Source: Diploscapter coronatus
Lineage: Eukaryota > Nematoda > Chromadorea > Rhabditida > Rhabditidae
Direction of reading: 5' to 3'
DNA: 64,000 bases
NCBI GenBank assembly: GCA_964036155.1
Contig: OZ038422.1
Span: 56,257,201-56,321,200 of the forward strand
Shown: positions 24,371 to 34,812 of the stretch, in pieces
Numbering within the stretch: position 1 is the first letter of the stretch
Layout of the letters: each line of letters opens with the position of its first letter
Made by a program: the position numbers and the translations under genes
Notes under the pieces: generated by a model
What the model was told of the DNA's origin: nothing
Databases searched by the model: none
What the model saw: only the letters and a program-made list of their open reading frames with translations

Positions 24371-24921
24371 TTTTTATAGCTCAATTCTTGTTTTTTTTTT
24401 TTTTAAATTTCAGTTCGAAAGGTCTATTCAATAATTCGAATCAATCGAATCTTTGGATAATCACATCCCATTTCTTTTCACTTCTTTTTTGCTCATTTCA
24501 CTTTGCATTTTGATCTCTTTCGGGTAATTGCCAATTTCCTCCAACAAAGCCCACAATTTTTATTACGGGATTCTTTTTCTATTTATTTATTCACAAATAC
24601 TACCTTTCATTGTTGACAGTTACTAAATGACGACCTGACGACTCGATAGTTAGAGAGAGGGAAGAGGGGTTAGAGTAAGGTGAAATAGCATGGGAGAAGA
24701 AAGGGGTCGTCAGGTCATCATTTAGCTGTTGTCTTCATTGTTTCACTGTCATCATACCGAAATTTATTTTATTTTTTACTATTTTACTCGATTCTGTATT
24801 TTAAAATAAACGAAAAACTTTAAATCTTCGTTGGTTATGTGATTCAAGGCTTTTTCAGTGCCTATCCAAATATCTATCTTTAAACTGTGACCATATTAAA
24901 ATATCATTTAGTTAGTCGAAA
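24371..24921. other. Intergenic region between HIRA and MOCS2A
   Basis: AT-rich and holding the MULE-like element at 24615-24733. Otherwise nothing is recognised. AATAAA motifs near 24804 may serve HIRA polyadenylation. Confidence 0.6.
24615..24733. mobile_element. MULE-like MITE with exact 9-bp TSD (family M1)
   Basis: A 119 bp element. The left terminus GACAGTTACTAAATGACG continues into ACCTGACGAC, and the right terminus is the reverse complement of GACAACAGCTAAATGATG followed by ACCTGACGAC. It is flanked by identical 9-bp direct repeats TTCATTGTT at 24606-24614 and 24734-24742. A 9-bp duplication points to the Mutator-like superfamily. The middle is a purine-rich low-complexity stretch without coding potential. 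Related termini occur at 26856 and 41677. Confidence 0.75.
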
Positions 24922-25620
24922 ATGGACACGAGTTCGAGCGAAGTGACGAACATCGAGGTGCGCGTGCTATTCTTCGGAAAGGCCAGAGAATTGGCCGAGT
25001 GCGAGGAGACCAAAGTAGTTTCACTAATTTATTGAATTTCATTGGGACAACTTAAACTTTGCCAGCGAAGTGTTTCTTCGAAAAATTTTCTGGATAATCA
25101 AATCGCTATTTTTCATAAGCTGTTGATAGATTGATGTTTGCAAATTCTGAAGAGATAGATTATTTTGCTGGAAGTTCGTGAAAATGTTAGTTTTATTCAG
25201 GTAATGCTGCCCTCCCAGATCCAGTACTCTGCACTCAAGCAGCTACTCTTCCAGAAGTTCTTTGCCGATCTGGAATCCATCGCCCAGTCCTGTATCATCG
25301 CCGTCGATCAGAGGTAAGAACATTTTCCTGTAATTCGTGCAAATTCAACTTTATTCTCTTTTTAAAAATAATTTTGGCGAACAGTTTGAAAATGCATAAC
25401 GATGGAATGGCACAGTGTGAAATTACAAAATGCATTCGTGGATTACGCTATGAGAAATAACGTAATTTTATTTTCCTACACAGTTCATACAATTTCTATT
25501 GCGTTCTGCATATCATTTCATCGTTATCAGAATGTGTTCAGCTACGTGCAGATGGAAGAGTTGCTGCACCTGACTCCTTCCACCGAGATCGCGATCATCC
25601 CGCCCCTCTCCGGAGGATGA
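24922..25620 (+). CDS. MOCS2A: Molybdopterin synthase small subunit (MoaD/MOCS2A)
   Basis: A ubiquitin-fold sulfur carrier that, as a C-terminal thiocarboxylate, donates sulfur to precursor Z in molybdenum cofactor synthesis with MOCS2B. Three exons are read: 24922-25014, 25201-25312 and 25542-25620. The protein starts MDTSSSEVTNIEVRVLFFGKARELAE, continues through CIIAVDQSYVQMEELL, and ends EIAIIPPLSGG, the diagnostic Gly-Gly terminus. The third exon uses the acceptor at 25541 rather than the nearer-consensus one ten bases upstream, because only that restores the family alignment. Length (about 94 residues) is normal. FTSJ1 starts 288 bp downstream, so the two may form an operon. Confidence 0.92.
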
Positions 25621-25904
25621 AACAATGAGTGGAACGAATCGTGAACTTGTTCAATTGTTTTGCTACCTTCGAACTCCCTCACTTCATGCCAAATCATTCA
25701 ATTATCCCATTTCAATTACAATTCTTGTCATATTGTTCTACTTATGGGTCATTTTTTGTATTAATTTTCCGGGTACAATTTCTCAAAGCTCAACAATAAA
25801 TTATAATTTGAAAAAACTGGAGTGAGTCTTAAATGAAATCGGATAAATTCCGTTAAATTTTTACTAATCTTAAAATGTTCAAAAATATTCTCACATTTTC
25901 GGCT

Positions 25905-25908
25905 CAGA
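25905..25908 (+). other. Probable trans-splice acceptor of FTSJ1 mRNA
   Basis: ACATTTTCGGCTCAG|A sits one base before the FTSJ1 ATG. About 110 bp upstream is a probable polyadenylation motif (CAATAAA near 25794) for MOCS2A. The spacing resembles nematode operon junctions, where an SL2-type leader would be used. Confidence 0.45.
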
Positions 25909-28900
25909 ATGGGCAAATCGTCGAAGGACAAACGAGACATTTACTATCGGTTTGCGAAGGAAGAGGGATGGAGAGCGAGGAGTGCTTACAAGCTGATGCA
26001 GATCGACGATGAATTCCAGATTCTGAAGGGTAAGCCTTTTCTCATCGTTTATTAGTTATTTTGGCATTTTTTATTTAATTGTAAGAAATATTCTTTTGAT
26101 CTGAAAGAACCATTTTCATTGTTCTCTTCATTTATTCAGCATTCAACAACGTTGAATATTGTTTCAGTGGAGAATACTTCCAATATCCCTTTATTCACTG
26201 ACTTGTTTTTCGCAATGTCCTTTGTTTTGCATAAACGATTTACTCTGAATTGCAGGGGTAAAACGAGCTGTAGATTTGTGTGCAGCTCCGGGCAGTTGGA
26301 GCCAGGTTTTGTCCCGACGTTTGTTGGGCAGAAAATCTGACGACGAGCCAGGAGAAGGAACGTCGGCAGAAGGGGAAACGGCCAAGATTGTGGCTGTGGA
26401 TCTGCAGCCGATGTCGCCCATTGAAGGAGTCATTCAGCTCAAGGGAGATATTACTGAGGTGGGATTCAAAACTATATTATCATTATTTTGTATATACCGT
26501 AAAACCTCTAGTTGAAACCCGTGGGCGGGCTTCTATTTTCCGAGATTCATTTTTCGGAAAATCGAGAATTTCAACCCGTCATAACTTTTCATCTGATGAT
26601 CGTAGAAATTTTGAATCAAGAGTAAATATACTCTAAATAATGCATAAAAGCACTTTACAAGGTGATTTGAGATGGGTATTAGGTAGTTCTGATACTTTAA
26701 GGGGTGAACTTTTATTGGAGATTTTACGGCAAAATTCAATTGAGAAGCAAATGCACATTCAAGATAATGAAGCGCTCTTACTTTATCGATTCAATACCTG
26801 GAAAAACATAACATTTATTTTCCTAAAGAACCTACTTTTCATAGAAATGCGAAACGGCAGCCTATAAATGACGGAATGACGAAACGCTTTTGGTATTTTA
26901 TAAAATGATAAAATTACGGAATAGTGTTAGAGAGCGGGGGAGGGAGAAATAGTGTGAGAAAAGAGCATTATTCCGTCATTTAGTCAATTACAAAAAGGCG
27001 TTTCGTCATTTCGCTATTCATAAACTGCCATTTAAAGCCACAATGAGTCTACGAATTTTCAGGAGAGAACTGCTTATGAAATAATCAACCATTTCGATGG
27101 CTGCAAAGCAGATATTGTGGTGTGCGATGGAGCTCCTGATGGTTAGATTTCATTATTCGTTCGGGTTTGTATCGATATCAATTTGAGTGACTGGTCTGCA
27201 TTCCCTGGACGAGTACATGCAGAGTCAGCTCATTCTGTCCGCCTTCAACATCGCCACTTTTGTTCTCAAACCTGGGGGAGATTTTGTCGCCAAGGTAAAA
27301 CAACTATCTTTCATACAAAATCAGTATTTTTCTCTCAGATTTTTCGAGCCAAGAACGCGTCTCTGTTGTATGTTCAAATGAAGCAATTCTTCAAGGAGGT
27401 CTACGCTGCAAAACCGAAGGCCAGCAGGCAAAGTAGTTGTGGTGAGGAATTTAGAATTTTTAAGAGAATAATTTTGATAACTAAAAGCAAAAATGTCTAA
27501 ACTTGAAAATAGTGTCAAATAATATTCTTTATTCCATTTTCAATCTTAAAATATCTCGTCAAACTACAATGCTGTAATATTGCAATATTTTAGAGGCCTT
27601 TATCGTGTGCAGAAAATATCAGCCACCTGAAGACTATGTTCCAACGATGGTCAACCGAATGACAAATATGAAAGGATACGGTAAACATCTTCATTCTTTA
27701 GTTCAGTACAGAGGTGTGCGAAATTCCAGCGTCTTGCTTTTCTCTATGGGCTAACTTTCTATCTCCTACGAGCTTCTCACCGTCTGCACTCCCTCCTCGG
27801 AATTCCGGGTGAGACGAGCAGAAAATGGAGGAAAGAGGGAGTGAGCCTGTGTGGAAAAGAAAGGGACGCTAGAATTCTGGGTCGGAATTCAGCACACCCC
27901 TGATTCAGTATCAAAATCGTGCGAGATCTAAATTTTGAGATTTGCGAAATCGAAACTTCAAAGCGGCAAAACTCGTCTAAAAAAAACTAAATTGTCGATA
28001 ATAAAAGGGATTTTAGGAATCTAAAATAAAAATATCGTAATGCCTTTTAAAATAGACCAAAATTTCAATACTTCCGTATCAAATTTTACTAATTACTATC
28101 TACCTATTGATTCAAGAGAACAAATAGCGCATATTCTACAAAATACTAACCTAAAATCTTCACTTTTTCGCTTATTATTTCATTCACCTCATTCTTTTCT
28201 TTTTCCTACATGATAGGTTATTTAAAAAGAAAAAAAAAGGTTAAGAGTAGATCACATCATTTATTCTTTCGAGTAACAATCTTCCATAGTGATAATTCAG
28301 ACTCGTATGTGTCATCTCTAACGGACGGTCATTTACGAGGAATCGCCAAATTCGTTGCCTGTGGGGATCTGTCTGGATGGGACAGCGACAGAAGCTATTC
28401 ACTCGATCTGCAGGCAGAGAGGAAGACCCTCGAACTCAATGGAACTCCCATTCCTAACGCTACATTTCCAGAAAAGTGAGCAACCATTCAATCCCTGCAT
28501 CAATGAATGATCTCTCTCCAGATATGTCTACCGCGAATTGCAACCAGTCCAGCCTCCCACTGAACCTGCCTACAAAATTGCTGTGCAGCTCAAAAAGGAG
28601 CGCAAATTGGCACGAACTAGTGATGCACAACTTCAAGTGCCGAGGAATGCAGCCAATGGGTAAGTCATCTAAATCTAATCTAAACAATTACTATTCTTGT
28701 TGAGCTTGGGTGTCTGTCCAAGCTTAGTTCTCTGATAGGTTTGTCTGACCTTCATGTGGTATACGTGGTTGGAAAAGTAATTAGCAATAGGTGTGTAATG
28801 TAGACAAATTTGGTTGATAGTTTTGGTTTGAAGCCTTTGCGAAACAAAGGCCGAGCCGAGGCTCGTTTTAAAGATAAACCCTAAATGGATTTCGCGATTG

Positions 28901-29138
28901 GGTTAGACTAACGAAAAGACCAACCTTTCAAAATGGTCAAACTTCGTCCCATTGATCTTATGAACAAAAGTTGAGAAAAATAACGTCGAAATTTTCATAA
29001 ATCTCCAAAAACATGACATAATTCAGGAGTGAACACAAAGCGCAGCCATCAAAGCCAAACGTCATCGATAGCAGCAGTGATGTTGGATTTGACGATGAAA
29101 TAGTCGATGGAATGGGAACAATGTTTATCGAGTCCTGA
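25909..29138 (+). CDS. FTSJ1: FTSJ1/Trm7-type tRNA 2'-O-methyltransferase
   Basis: An RrmJ/FtsJ-fold SAM-dependent methyltransferase. Members of the Trm7/FTSJ1 branch methylate the ribose at positions 32 and 34 of tRNA anticodon loops. Nine exons are read. The start [20 protein letters not shown] and WRARSAYKL carry the first catalytic Lys. The SAM motif [18 protein letters not shown] follows, then VAVDLQPM and the catalytic Asp region [24 protein letters not shown] supplies the second Lys and SRQSSCEAFIVC the Glu. [14 protein letters not shown] is typical of Trm7 rather than of mitochondrial MRM2. The acidic tail ends [10 protein letters not shown]. Intron 2 holds element 26856, and the intron at 27682 holds a hAT-like element. 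All junctions are in frame. Confidence 0.94.
26856..27030. mobile_element. MITE of family M1 in FTSJ1 intron 2
   Basis: About 175 bp. The left end GGCAGCCTATAAATGACGG continues with AATGACGAAACGC. The right end is the reverse complement of GGCAGTTTATGAATAGCGA followed by AATGACGAAACGCC. The termini resemble the elements at 24615 and 41677 (consensus GRCAGTTTRTAAATGACG). No clear target-site duplication remains, so it is probably older. The centre is purine-rich, as in the 24615 copy. Confidence 0.7.
27709..27902. mobile_element. hAT-like MITE with near-perfect 8-bp TSD
   Basis: A 194 bp element in an FTSJ1 intron. It begins CAGAGGTGTGCGAAATTCC and ends as the reverse complement of CAGGGGTGTGCTGAATTCC. 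It is flanked by GTTCAGTA (27701-27708) and ATTCAGTA (27903-27910), matching at 7 of 8 bases. CAGRGGTG termini plus an 8-bp duplication fit hAT. There is no coding capacity. Confidence 0.7.
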
Positions 29139-30030
29139 TTTCTTCTTTGCAAGGTCGGGGGAGATTGTTTATTCGATTACTAAATAAGACTTGTTGTTTT
29201 ACTTTTCCGACTTTTATTTCGGATTAAGAAAATTTCTGTGATTTATCTAGCCGAATTTTAGTTGTTTTTATCAGATTTGTTACGGATTCTTAAAATAAAC
29301 TAATGAAGTTAGATATTTTGATGAATTTCACACATAAACTCTCGATTTGACAGTTCTGCCTGTTTGTCATGCTATTTTACTTACTCATTCACTTATTTTC
29401 TCTTTACCACCTATCTTGTCTTATTTGTATGTTCTGTGTAAGTCTCTATCCTCTCAGTCTTTTCTTCTCTTTCCTTCCCTTTATTTATCTCTCCTTTTCA
29501 AGAACTTATTGTCATGTCAAAGTGAAATGGGAACAGAGCAAAGCAAAGAGGGAGCCGTGTTGGTGTTAGTGCTGCTAGACAGACAGACTGGAAGTGGGAG
29601 TGTTGGAGTGCGAATTCTCACAATCAGAGTCAAGTGCATTCCTGAGACGGAAAGAGGCACAACATCGATTCGCTCCTGATAAGCAGAAATTCATCCACAG
29701 GTCAGTCAAGCTAGTTTTTTAGGTAACTAAATTCGAATTGGCAGTTTGCAAATAATGGAATTGACTAACAAGGGAAGCACCTGATCTTGTGTCGCTGAAT
29801 CGCCATGAATTATATGTCGTTGAATTTCTCCAACCCCTAAATATAAATTGCCATTCGAATTCAAGTTTTCGTATCAAAATGCATAGCGCATGAAAATACA
29901 CTCCCATACTCAAATCTGAAACTTGTGTAAAATTAGTAGTTACTTTGCGTTAAAACGGTTATTGCTCAAGTCTATTCATTTTCAGATTACAGTATGAATT
30001 TATGATCTAAACTAAAGAAAGATAAAATTG
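29139..30030. other. Intergenic region upstream of the KCTD-like gene
   Basis: Contains the FTSJ1 3' UTR and a pyrimidine-rich 29,350-29,510 stretch. It ends with a TTTTCAG acceptor at 29985 and a three-codon upstream ORF at 29994-30005. The open frame at 29347 matches no protein family I know. Confidence 0.5.
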
Positions 30031-32005
30031 ATGTGGAAATCACCGATAGTGTCGCTCTGCGTGGGCGGGGAAACGTTCAAAACGAGGCTCGAGACAATTC
30101 GATCGAAGGGCGGACTGCTGGCTAGTCTATTCGAGGGGGACTGGAAGTCGAAACTCGATTCGGTAGGTTTTTAGAATTTTTGGCGAAATTTATCGCAATA
30201 TAATGCAATTTAGGTTACAGAAAAATGAATTTTTTTGCCTTAAGGTCAGACCTAGCGAGGATTTAAATTAGAATGCCCGTACGACCTACCCCCTATAATA
30301 GTTCCTTCACAATTTTGCGCCTCTAACCTTAAATTACAAAAAAAAAATCTTCAATTTTGATGAAGTCATAACGTAAATTTGGCTCCTGCGACTTACACCC
30401 GTATATTTTAAGTCTGACTCAAATGCTCACTAGGTCTGGTTGAGATATTCTCTTGGTTTTAGAGCAGTTTAAGAACTAGTTTGTTTCAAACTTGGTCAAT
30501 ATTATGCAATGATTTTAGGATGGTCAAATATTCATAGACAGAGACGGAGCAGTGTTCCATGCTCTGCTCAACTATCTGCGGGATGGAACGACCATTCCAC
30601 TTCCTAGTGACACATACCTTCTCGAGAGAATTCTTCATGAAGCTAGGCATTTATCAAAAACTAAATCTAGGCCAACCATGATTTTAGATATTTCGGGCTC
30701 AAAGAGTTGGTCGCGTTTATCGAAAAGAAACTCGCCTATGAGCCGCTGCCGATCACTCAAAAGTTTGAAGTGTGAAATTTCAATTAAAGATCTGAATATT
30801 TTAGAAGATCAACGTCCAAAACAAGAAAATCGATTAGAACCCTGCAAATCAGGGAGGAATTAAAGAGGGAAATCAAGAGGGAGAAAATGCAGAGTATCGA
30901 GAAAATTCAGCCTCCAAACATTCAAGCACCTTTGCCGCCATTTTCTGCAGGTATGGTGGGTTTTCAAAAGAAAAGAACGAGGATGCGTTCATACCTTTGA
31001 CATCGTGTCAGTATCAAATATTTAAAAAAAAAAAATAGCGGACATAAATGAGAGAAAACAAAGAAGACAAGTACACAATGTATTTTGCAAAGTGACAAAA
31101 AGTCAAAAAATTTGACATCAAAACCGTTCGATGCCAAGAAATTTTAACGCTGATACGATGTCAAAAATACGAACGCCCCCTGAGAAAAATAAAGTACTTG
31201 CAGCAGCCAATTTGAGACCGACTTCTCACAGTCAACAGATAAAACTTGAAATGCCACAGAAGAAATCGGATCAGGAAAAAGAGGGAAGGAATGGAAATGC
31301 GAACAGTCCTGGGGGGAAGACTAATGACAACTGCAAGAAGGTCCTCTCCATCTCACTTCCGAGGAATTTCGCGTAAACTTTTGAATTTTATCAAATGGAG
31401 TAGAAAAATCTTTATTTCAAAAATTTCAAGAAAAAAAATTATTATAGAAAGAAAGTAGAACAGTCCAAAGATTAGATGACAAAATCCTGTCTTTGATTTC
31501 AGTTAAAATCACATTCACATTCTTCGTAGATTAAAAGGGCATTGCATATCTTAGACATGTGGCTCATGTTGGCTGGACGGGAAATGGGAAGATTCTGAAC
31601 GAGCATTTGCTGCAGAAAGAGGACCCCACTGTCAAGGCGATTATCAACGCTGCGAATGAAGCTGATTTGACTGTTAGCAATAATCGAATGCCAGAAATGA
31701 TAATGCGATATTTAGCCCGTCTATAATGTTGTCAGTGGACAAGATGCTATTTATGGAAGCCAAGCTGTTGAGGTGAAATTTCTTCCATGTTCTAGGGAAA
31801 CTTGAAGTTTCAAAGCGAATTGAAGAAAACTTATGCAGAGATTGTTCTATCATATCCAAATTTGTAGGTGATTCTAAGCGGCCCATTAATAAAGACGAAA
31901 GATCAGAAAGATGTGCCTGTGACAGAGACAACGCTCTACACGCAACCCTACAAGCAGAGCAAGCAGACGAATGCGCCTCCCCCTCCTCCCAAACCGAGCA
32001 AATGA
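30031..32005 (+). CDS. KCTD-like BTB/T1-domain protein
   Basis: Six exons (30031-30162, 30519-30646, 30688-30762, 30805-30955, 31538-31672, 31868-32005). The N-terminus is a BTB/T1 domain: VSLCVGGETFKTRLETI, FIDRDGAVFHALLNYLRDG and LLERILHEARYFGLKELV are the three KCTD signature blocks. KCTD proteins oligomerise through this domain and often act as cullin-3 adaptors or G-beta-gamma regulators. The middle is basic and helical (REELKREIKREKMQ), followed by YLRHVAHVGWTGNGK and a proline-rich end, APPPPPKPSK. I cannot assign a specific KCTD paralogue. Intron 2 begins GC at 30647, and no GT alternative keeps EARYFGL. A minimal upstream ORF (ATGAATTTATGA) precedes the start. Intron 1 carries the element at 30244. 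Confidence 0.85.
30244..30442. repeat. Small inverted-repeat element, AGACCTA family, copy 2
   Basis: In intron 1 of the KCTD-like gene. Left end GTCAGACCTAGCGAGGATTT pairs with right end AAATGCTCACTAGGTCTGG. The right half is nearly identical to the one at 2793-2833 in DHX34, showing that these are copies of a mobile family rather than chance palindromes. Confidence 0.6.
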
Positions 32006-32293
32006 AGAAATGATGCATTTCATTCAGGAGAGGAATAAAACATTTGAATAATGCGCTATTTATCAAAGATTCATTTATGTACGTATGCTCTATTTATTTT
32101 CCTAAAGAAAGCACATCGAAATTCACAAGAAATTGTAAAAGGAAAAAAAAACAACTAGAAAAGAGATAAAATTGATTCGAGCAAAATTTATTACCTTTCG
32201 AGATGAAAGATGTGGTCGTTCCGACTGCAGGAAATGGGCATGGATTGCAGTGGAGTGGGGACAAATGGTGTGTTGCTTGTCTGCCTGACAGCT
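32006..32293. other. Tail-to-tail interval, KCTD-like / RMDN
   Basis: A convergent 3' UTR region of 288 bp. AATAAAAC near 32034 could end the plus-strand mRNA. No other feature is recognised. Confidence 0.5.
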
Positions 32294-34040
32294 TCAGCTA
32301 CCGTCGCGGAAAGTGTCCGACTGCAGCAGAGCTCGTGCGTCCTCGATCATCCCTGCATTATCTGCTTCGTACTCGTTCGGATCCGCGCTTGCCGTCTGCA
32401 AATATCGTTTCAACTAGAAAAGAGGATCAGGAATCAGAATTCAATATTGGTGACGATTTCAATGACAATAAAAAAACGGAATATTGCAAGAATAGCATTT
32501 TCCAAACTGAGGCCAATTTCGGTGTCATTTCATCAAAGTCCGAATTTTTAAAACGTGCAAATTCAAAGGCAAAATAAAGAAATGAAAGAAAAGATAATTC
32601 AGCAAATTCCCACCTTCTGTATCCATTTCCTGGCCTCCTCGCGATTGCCCGCTGCCAGGTAAGTCTTCCCCAAGAAGTAGGCGTTTTCGGGACAGTCAGA
32701 TTCGACCCGCTCTGCCTGCAGGAAGTCGGCAGTTGCCTGTTCAAGAGAGCATTCAGGGATCAGTCCAAATGTCTTCCCGATCAGTCGCTCGGCCATCGAC
32801 AAAGTGCACACCTGAATAGTTGATGTTGGAGATAGCAAAAAAAATATCCAACCTCATGGCGATGTTTCAATTAAAATTAAAAGTTGGCCAAAAAGCAAAG
32901 TTAAAGTGATAAAGTGAATCTTACATGATAGTGGAACCTGGCCCTCATGTGAAGCATCTCGTACGAGTCCCGGCACATGGCATTCGCTTTGTCCAGATAG
33001 TCCTGCAATTTCATTATTTCCCCCTTCGTCTTTAAAGACACAAACCTTGAACTCGAACCCCAATCGAATTCTGTCTGTCATCGAACTTTCCTCTGCCAAC
33101 TTACCCGTGGCACTGCACAGAATCTGAACATCTATCATTTATTCACTCCTCTCCAAAATGACTCGCCTTGAGAGCAGAGAAGTCGTCGGGCTTGACTTCG
33201 TGAGCTGCCAGAGCACTCAGACGAGCTGGACATTAATAATCATCTAGTTCGAAAAAAGCTTATTTCAAAATTACAACCAAAAACGATCTCAAATGAGGAA
33301 AACGTGACAAAATTCTCCGAAAAATAAAGCTAATTGATAATGTCAAGCCTTCTGAAAGAATTAACCTGGGTTAGCATTATTTTCAAAGTAAATACTTGCA
33401 AATTTCAAGTTCTTCAGCCAATTATTTGAGAAGAAAGACAGAGCCCACCTACCTTCCTTGAGATACTTGATTTCTTCAGACTTATTCTTCGTCTTCTGAG
33501 TGATTTTGTGAGCCACGTTGGCAGTATTGTACAGTTTCTCGAAATCCGGACTTTCGATCGTCTGAAAATTGTGGGGTTTTTCTTTTTCCAAAATAGTCTA
33601 TTATAAAATCTGCACATTCAGCTTTTATCACATTTTCGTGTTCTAAATGTGACGAATTTTATACAGACAGCTAGAAAATCGGTGAAATGGTGTATAATTT
33701 ACAGTAATTCATCGTACAATTCTATTCTATTTCAGTCAGAAAGACGAGAATCGTCAGGTCCCAAATTTGCCCGCTTCAATTTGTAAATTTCACTCATTCT
33801 AGAGAATCTAAGCAGAAATTGCGTGGACTCGACAGAAGTAGTGTGGTTGAAATTGGGGTGAATTTTATAGGAGGTCATTCAAAACTGATTCCTTCCCACC
33901 TTAAGCTCCTCGAATCTGGTAATGAGGTCGGGTAGATCGCAGAAGTCGAGTGCGAGAGGGTCGTCCGTGGCCGTGGGACAGGAGTCCGACTGCGTCTTGA
34001 TCGAATCGATACTCGTCCCTGATGGACTCGTCTTCGCCAT
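32294..34040 (-). CDS. RMDN/RMD-1 family TPR protein (regulator of microtubule dynamics)
   Basis: Seven exons on the minus strand, from ATG at 34040 to TGA at 32294. The product is a helical TPR-like protein of about 245 residues. Key blocks are DFEKLYNTANVAHKITQ, ARLSALAAHEVKP, ILCSATGKLAEES, RIRLGFEFKDYLDKA, MLHMRARFHYHVCTLSMAER and AYFLGKTYLAAGNREEARKW. These correspond to the RMDN1-3/RMD-1 family, whose worm founder is needed for chromosome segregation and binds microtubules. Residues 1-20 are Ser/Thr-rich without a membrane segment, unlike RMDN2 and RMDN3. The intron after PDDFSALK begins with GC (33166), as GCGAGT. It is head-to-head with the chitin-binding gene at a distance of 770 bp. 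I am confident of the family but not of the exact paralogue. Confidence 0.85.
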
Positions 34041-34812
34041 TTCCACTACAGGCGCTTTGCAATCCTCAATCGAACTAGACTTTTCTGAAAAATCAAGCCA
34101 TCTTTTTGGAAAGAACGAGCCAGACTTTCTGTTACACAAATCCTAGAGTTTTGTAACAAAAGTTTAGCGAGTTCCTCAATAAATGTTGTTACAGAACTGG
34201 GTACTTGGCTACAGAACGCCCGACATCCAGATAATCACATCGATTGCAAACATTTCAAAGAACAGGAAGTCACTCAACAATCAGACCTCGATTTCGGTAG
34301 TTGTTTAGCTGCTAGAAGATAAGTCGGTAATGAAGACAAATGATTTTACGAACTTTGTAGAGTAGGAAGTCGTGAAGACATTCTAATTTCGGCAAGTAAA
34401 AATGCGTGAAAAAACTACAGGAAAAATCAAGAGAAACAGAATAGACGGCACTGCAACAAGCGAAAGAAGCTTTCTGTTGTTGATTCAATATCCGACTTCA
34501 AGAATACCACGTTGCCGTGAAACGAAGAAAATCAAGAAAACAATGAAAAATAGAAAAGAAAATGGAAAAATCGAGAAATCTTGCCAATTTTCGAATGGCA
34601 AGTGGTTGAAAACGAAGAAGCGATTGGAAAAGAAAACCTCATTTTGTCATTCGTGGTGATTGTGCGTCCAGCGAGAGGTCGGTTCTGAATTTTCTCTCGA
34701 TTTTCCTAAATTTTGGGCCTTTTTTTTCTAGATCTTTTCAAACTTCTGAAACCTCGAGAATCTTTCTTCTTTAACTGTGGACGGTGGTTGTGATTTCAGA
34801 ATCTCAGCTACG
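34041..34812. promoter_or_regulatory. Divergent upstream region, RMDN / chitin-binding proteoglycan
   Basis: 770 bp between two divergent genes, AT-rich and purine-rich on the plus strand. The open frame at 34402 is Lys/Arg-rich and of low complexity, and I do not support it as a gene. A TGTGATTTCAG acceptor at 34799 probably receives the spliced leader of the downstream gene. Confidence 0.4.

Noticed and set aside
32203..32577. Plus-strand open frames of 113-124 codons
   Set aside because: Antisense to the last RMDN exon and its intron; no family match.
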